Assembly (NCBI GenBank): GCA_034440595.1
Contig: JAWXCH010000491.1
Span: 1-9,835 of the forward strand
DNA length: 9,835 nucleotides
Direction: 5' to 3'
From: JAWXCH01 sp034440595
GTDB lineage: Bacteria; Planctomycetota; Planctomycetia; Pirellulales; JALHPA01
The notes below the pieces were generated by a model that saw only the letters and a program-made list of their open reading frames with translations, was not told the DNA's origin and ran no database searches. Positions 7,259-9,835 of the stretch are shown piece after piece (position 1 is the first letter of the stretch; each line of letters starts with the position of its first letter). A program made the translations under genes and the position numbers.

Positions 7259-9646
7259 ATGGCGCTTTCTGTCAGGCCCGAGCGGACACGGCATCCGCGA
7301 TGCACTTTGCTCGGATTTTCATTCCAAACCTTGTTGTGTCTGTGCCTGTTCCTCGGAATCGGCACGCGGAGCTCTGTGCTGCGCGCTCAGGATGCAGATG
7401 CTGCCCCAGGACCACTCGCCGCAGATCCGTTTGCTGTCGATGACGCTCCGCCGGCTGCCGCTGATAAACCGGTTGAGGCAGCGCCTCTGGCTCTGCCTGC
7501 CGATGACAACGCGGGCGTGGGCAAGATTGCCGCAGAAGATAACGAGGCTGCGGGAGATGGTGCCGCCGCCCCCCCTGTTCAGCAAGCTCCACCGGCGTAT
7601 TTGGTTCGATTGCCGATTCCGATCACCGACAACGCGGACAATCGCTTTCGCGCCATCGTCAAGCGATTGCTGGCAAAAACGCCGCCTGGGCAGCAGCGAC
7701 CGGTGCTGGTGATTCGGTTTGAAACTGGAAAATCTCCCGACGGGCGCGGCACCGACTTTCACCGTGCCAACGGACTGGCCGAGTTTCTGACCAGCGATGC
7801 TCTAAACGGTGTGAAGACAGTTGCCTATATTCCCAAGACGATCAAAGGCCACGCGGTGCTGGTGGCGATGGCCTGCCAGCAGATTGTGATGGACCCCAAG
7901 GCGGAAATCGGGGACGCCGGAATTGACGACAATGCCGTAGCGCTGCGTAAATCGGCCTACCTGCATTTTGCCAAGTCGGAAAAAACTATTCCGCCAGCAC
8001 TGGCGTTAGGGATGTTGGACAAGGAAGCGACTGTGATTCGCGCGGTGACCGCGGCCGGCACAGAGTATGTGCTGGCCGATGAGCTGGACGCGCTGCGCAA
8101 GGATCGCAATGTGCAAACTACGGAGCCAATCAGTCCACGGCCGGGCCTGTTTACAGGTCAACGCGCACGGATGGAACTAGGCTTTGTTAGCTACACGGCG
8201 TCCGACGTGGCCGGTGTGGCCAAAGCACTCGGCCTGCCCGAGTCGGCGCTAACCGAGGATCCATCGCTGGAGCGCGACTGGCAACCGATTCAAATCGAAC
8301 TGTCCGGTGTGATCGATGAAAAAATGGTTCACTCGGTCATGCGGATGATCGATAGTCGGGCCATCAAGGGGTCCGACAACTTCATTTGCTTGAAAATCAA
8401 CAGCTCGGGCGGAGACGCCGCGAACACCACCCGGCTAGCCAACTATCTGGCCGCGCTGGATTCCTCGCAGATCCGCACCGTGGCCTACATTCCGCAAGAG
8501 TGTACCGGTCTGGCAACCGTGGTCGCCATGGCGTGCGATGAAGTGATTGCTGCACCAAACGCCACCATCGGCGGCATCGGTGACGTTGCTCTGGAAGAGG
8601 GAGAAGTCGCCACAGCACGCCATGTGATGCGCAATTCGATTTGCAAAGAAAAGGCCCGATCCTGGTCGCTGCCGGTGGCATTGTTCGATGCGAAGCTTAA
8701 GGTGTGGCGATATACCCACAAAGACAGCAGTCTGACTGAATACTGGAGCGATGAAGAATATAAGGAGCAGCCGGATCAAACTGTTTGGCAAAAGGGGGCC
8801 TTGTTTCAAGACGGCACCCACGCACTGCAGGTCACCGGACTGCGTGCGGAAGAACTAGGCCTCGTCCGCCAAACGGTCGACAGTTTTCAAGAGCTGCGCA
8901 CAATGTACAGCCTGGGAAATGATCCGACGCTGGTCGAACCGAGCATGGTCGACAACTTTTTGCGGTTTCTGGCGTCGGATGGTGTATCGCTGTTTCTGCT
9001 GCTAATCGGCGGAGCGGCCGTCTATGCCGAACTGCAAGTACCAGGCGTGGGCCTCGGCGGAATCATTGCATTCATTTGTTTCTTGCTTTACTTCTGGGCC
9101 AAGTTCTTTGAAGGGACGGCCGGCGCACTGGAGATCCTATTGTTTGTTTCTGGTGTAGGTTGCCTGGTGATTGAAATCTTTGTGCTGCCGGGCATCGGCG
9201 TGTTCGGATTCGCCGGTGGACTGATGGTGGTAGCCTCGTTGGTTCTGGCCAGCCAGACCTTTGTGATTCCTCACAGCGATTACGAACTGCGACAGATGCG
9301 GAACTCGACCATGGTGGTCGGAGGTGCAGCGGTTGGAATGATCGCCATCATAGGGCTGCTGCGCAGATACTTGCCGCATGCGCCGATGTTCAATCGGATG
9401 ATGTTGGCACCCCCTTCGGCTGAAGAAATCGAAGAGATGGATAACCGCGAATCGCTGGTTAACTTTCATCATCTGCTGGGGAAGCAAGGAATCGCTGTGA
9501 CCAAACTGGTCCCCTCTGGTAAGGCCAACTTTGGCGACGATTGGATCGATGTCGTGTCTAACGGCGGATTCATCGACCGCGGCGATCCGATCGTGGTGGT
9601 TGAGGTACAAGGGAACCGAGTCGTGGTTGGCCCGGTCAAAAGCTAA
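7259..9646 (+). CDS. NfeD-type membrane protein with two degenerate ClpP-like domains
   Basis: Long NfeD proteins join a ClpP-like serine protease domain to membrane segments and a C-terminal OB-fold, and usually work with stomatin-type proteins at membranes. This 795-residue protein has that plan with the N-terminal part doubled. I see a signal sequence (hydrophobic about 18-34, cleavage near 43), an Ala/Pro/Asp-rich linker (about 45-112), ClpP-like domain 1 (about 114-290), ClpP-like domain 2 (about 343-548), four to five membrane segments (573-592, 596-613, 623-643, 644-668, 684-701) and the OB-fold (about 735-795) with LLGKQGIAVTKL and PSGKA. Domain 2 keeps the SSGGD loop (382-386). In both domains the position of the catalytic serine reads Gly (197 and 417), and the usual catalytic Lys after it is not evident; domain 1 also lacks the GG loop. 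I chose ATG 7259; an in-frame TTG at 7223 would add 12 residues, and neither has a clear ribosome-binding site. No stomatin gene lies in the window. Confidence 0.88.
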   Translation: MALSVRPERTRHPRCTLLGFSFQTLLCLCLFLGIGTRSSVLRAQDADAAPGPLAADPFAVDDAPPAAADKPVEAAPLALPADDNAGVGKIAAEDNEAAGDGAAAPPVQQAPPAYLVRLPIPITDNADNRFRAIVKRLLAKTPPGQQRPVLVIRFETGKSPDGRGTDFHRANGLAEFLTSDALNGVKTVAYIPKTIKGHAVLVAMACQQIVMDPKAEIGDAGIDDNAVALRKSAYLHFAKSEKTIPPALALGMLDKEATVIRAVTAAGTEYVLADELDALRKDRNVQTTEPISPRPGLFTGQRARMELGFVSYTASDVAGVAKALGLPESALTEDPSLERDWQPIQIELSGVIDEKMVHSVMRMIDSRAIKGSDNFICLKINSSGGDAANTTRLANYLAALDSSQIRTVAYIPQECTGLATVVAMACDEVIAAPNATIGGIGDVALEEGEVATARHVMRNSICKEKARSWSLPVALFDAKLKVWRYTHKDSSLTEYWSDEEYKEQPDQTVWQKGALFQDGTHALQVTGLRAEELGLVRQTVDSFQELRTMYSLGNDPTLVEPSMVDNFLRFLASDGVSLFLLLIGGAAVYAELQVPGVGLGGIIAFICFLLYFWAKFFEGTAGALEILLFVSGVGCLVIEIFVLPGIGVFGFAGGLMVVASLVLASQTFVIPHSDYELRQMRNSTMVVGGAAVGMIAIIGLLRRYLPHAPMFNRMMLAPPSAEEIEEMDNRESLVNFHHLLGKQGIAVTKLVPSGKANFGDDWIDVVSNGGFIDRGDPIVVVEVQGNRVVVGPVKS

Positions 9647-9683
9647 TCGGGCTGAGGCTCCAACCTAACCCGAAGCGATCTGT

Positions 9684-9714
9684 CGCATTTCGCTCCGCGA
9701 AATAGCGTGTTTTT
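9684..9714 (+). terminator. Intrinsic terminator after the NfeD-type gene
   Basis: CGC (9684-9686) plus ATTTCGC (9687-9693) pair with GCGAAAT (9697-9703) and GCG (9705-9707) around a TCC loop, giving ten base pairs with one bulged A at 9704. Five Ts follow at 9710-9714. It lies 37 bases after the stop codon. The same hairpin is the left half of the inverted repeat pair described separately. An imperfect hairpin also follows the stop directly (TCGGG 9647-9651 with CCCGA 9669-9673). Confidence 0.65.
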
Positions 9715-9779
9715 GAAACGGATCGCGTGCATCCGATGATCCGCTGTTTGCGAAATTGCTCTTTCACGGAGTGAAAGGC
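9685..9779. repeat. REPIN-like pair of hairpins in inverted orientation
   Basis: The left copy (9685-9724) and the right copy read on the other strand (9779 down to 9738) are similar along about 40 bases. Each has a hairpin with a TCC loop, then a variable AT-rich part, then CGGATC. The innermost CGGATC (9719-9724) and GATCCG (9738-9743) enclose a 13-base centre. In the 22-base hairpin part, 18 positions agree and the four differences form two compensatory pairs (A-T to C-G and G-C to A-T). Two inverted palindromes in about 100 bases is the layout of REPIN elements. Whether it is dispersed in this genome cannot be seen here. A further short inverted repeat, ACGGAC (9781-9786) with GTCCGT (9827-9832), follows to the window edge. 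Confidence 0.65.
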
Positions 9780-9835
9780 AACGGACGGGAGCCAGCATCA
9801 GGCGGCCACGGAAACGATGCCGAACGGTCCGTAAA

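Overview
The window looks like chromosomal DNA from a planctomycete, most likely of the Pirellulales type. The evidence is the two-domain GTPase Der with an acidic tail, a family of exported proteins that I recognise only from planctomycetes (the TIGR03009 type), HEAT-repeat lipoproteins, long exported proteins with Pro/Gly/Gln-rich linkers, loose gene spacing and short palindromic repeats between genes. The taxonomic call is inference from protein character; no marker RNA lies here. No tRNA, rRNA, CRISPR array, transposase or phage gene was seen.

Layout. Positions 1-1056 (+) hold the 3' part of der: the second G domain, the KH-like domain and a 79-residue acidic tail. The gap 1057-1365, between convergent genes, carries two repeat elements: an AT-rich inverted array of heptads (about 1071-1177) and a GC-rich double palindrome (1221-1268). 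On the minus strand follow a HEAT-repeat lipoprotein (1366-3783) and, upstream of it, a 484-residue exported helical protein of unknown function (3894-5348). A 479-base divergent intergenic region (5349-5827) separates these from two plus-strand genes: an exported TIGR03009-type protein (5828-7105) and a large NfeD-type membrane protein with two ClpP-like domains (7259-9646). The NfeD-type gene has its own near-consensus promoter (7161-7188). The last 189 bases hold a hairpin pair in inverted orientation (9685-9779), the first hairpin of which is also a good intrinsic terminator.

How the genes fit together. Der is a ribosome-assembly GTPase and is unrelated to the rest. The other four products all carry export signals and should act in the periplasm or at membranes: a lipid-anchored solenoid, a soluble helical protein, a protein with features like LolA-type lipoprotein carriers, and an NfeD membrane protein. 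Nothing in the sequence proves that they form one pathway; the two divergent pairs could simply share an envelope-related neighbourhood.

Most notable: both ClpP-like domains of the NfeD protein seem to have lost the catalytic serine and lysine, so it may be a pseudo-protease. The terminal hairpin pair differs only by compensatory base-pair changes in its stems, which is what a REPIN-like mobile repeat would show. I found no convincing new multi-gene system.
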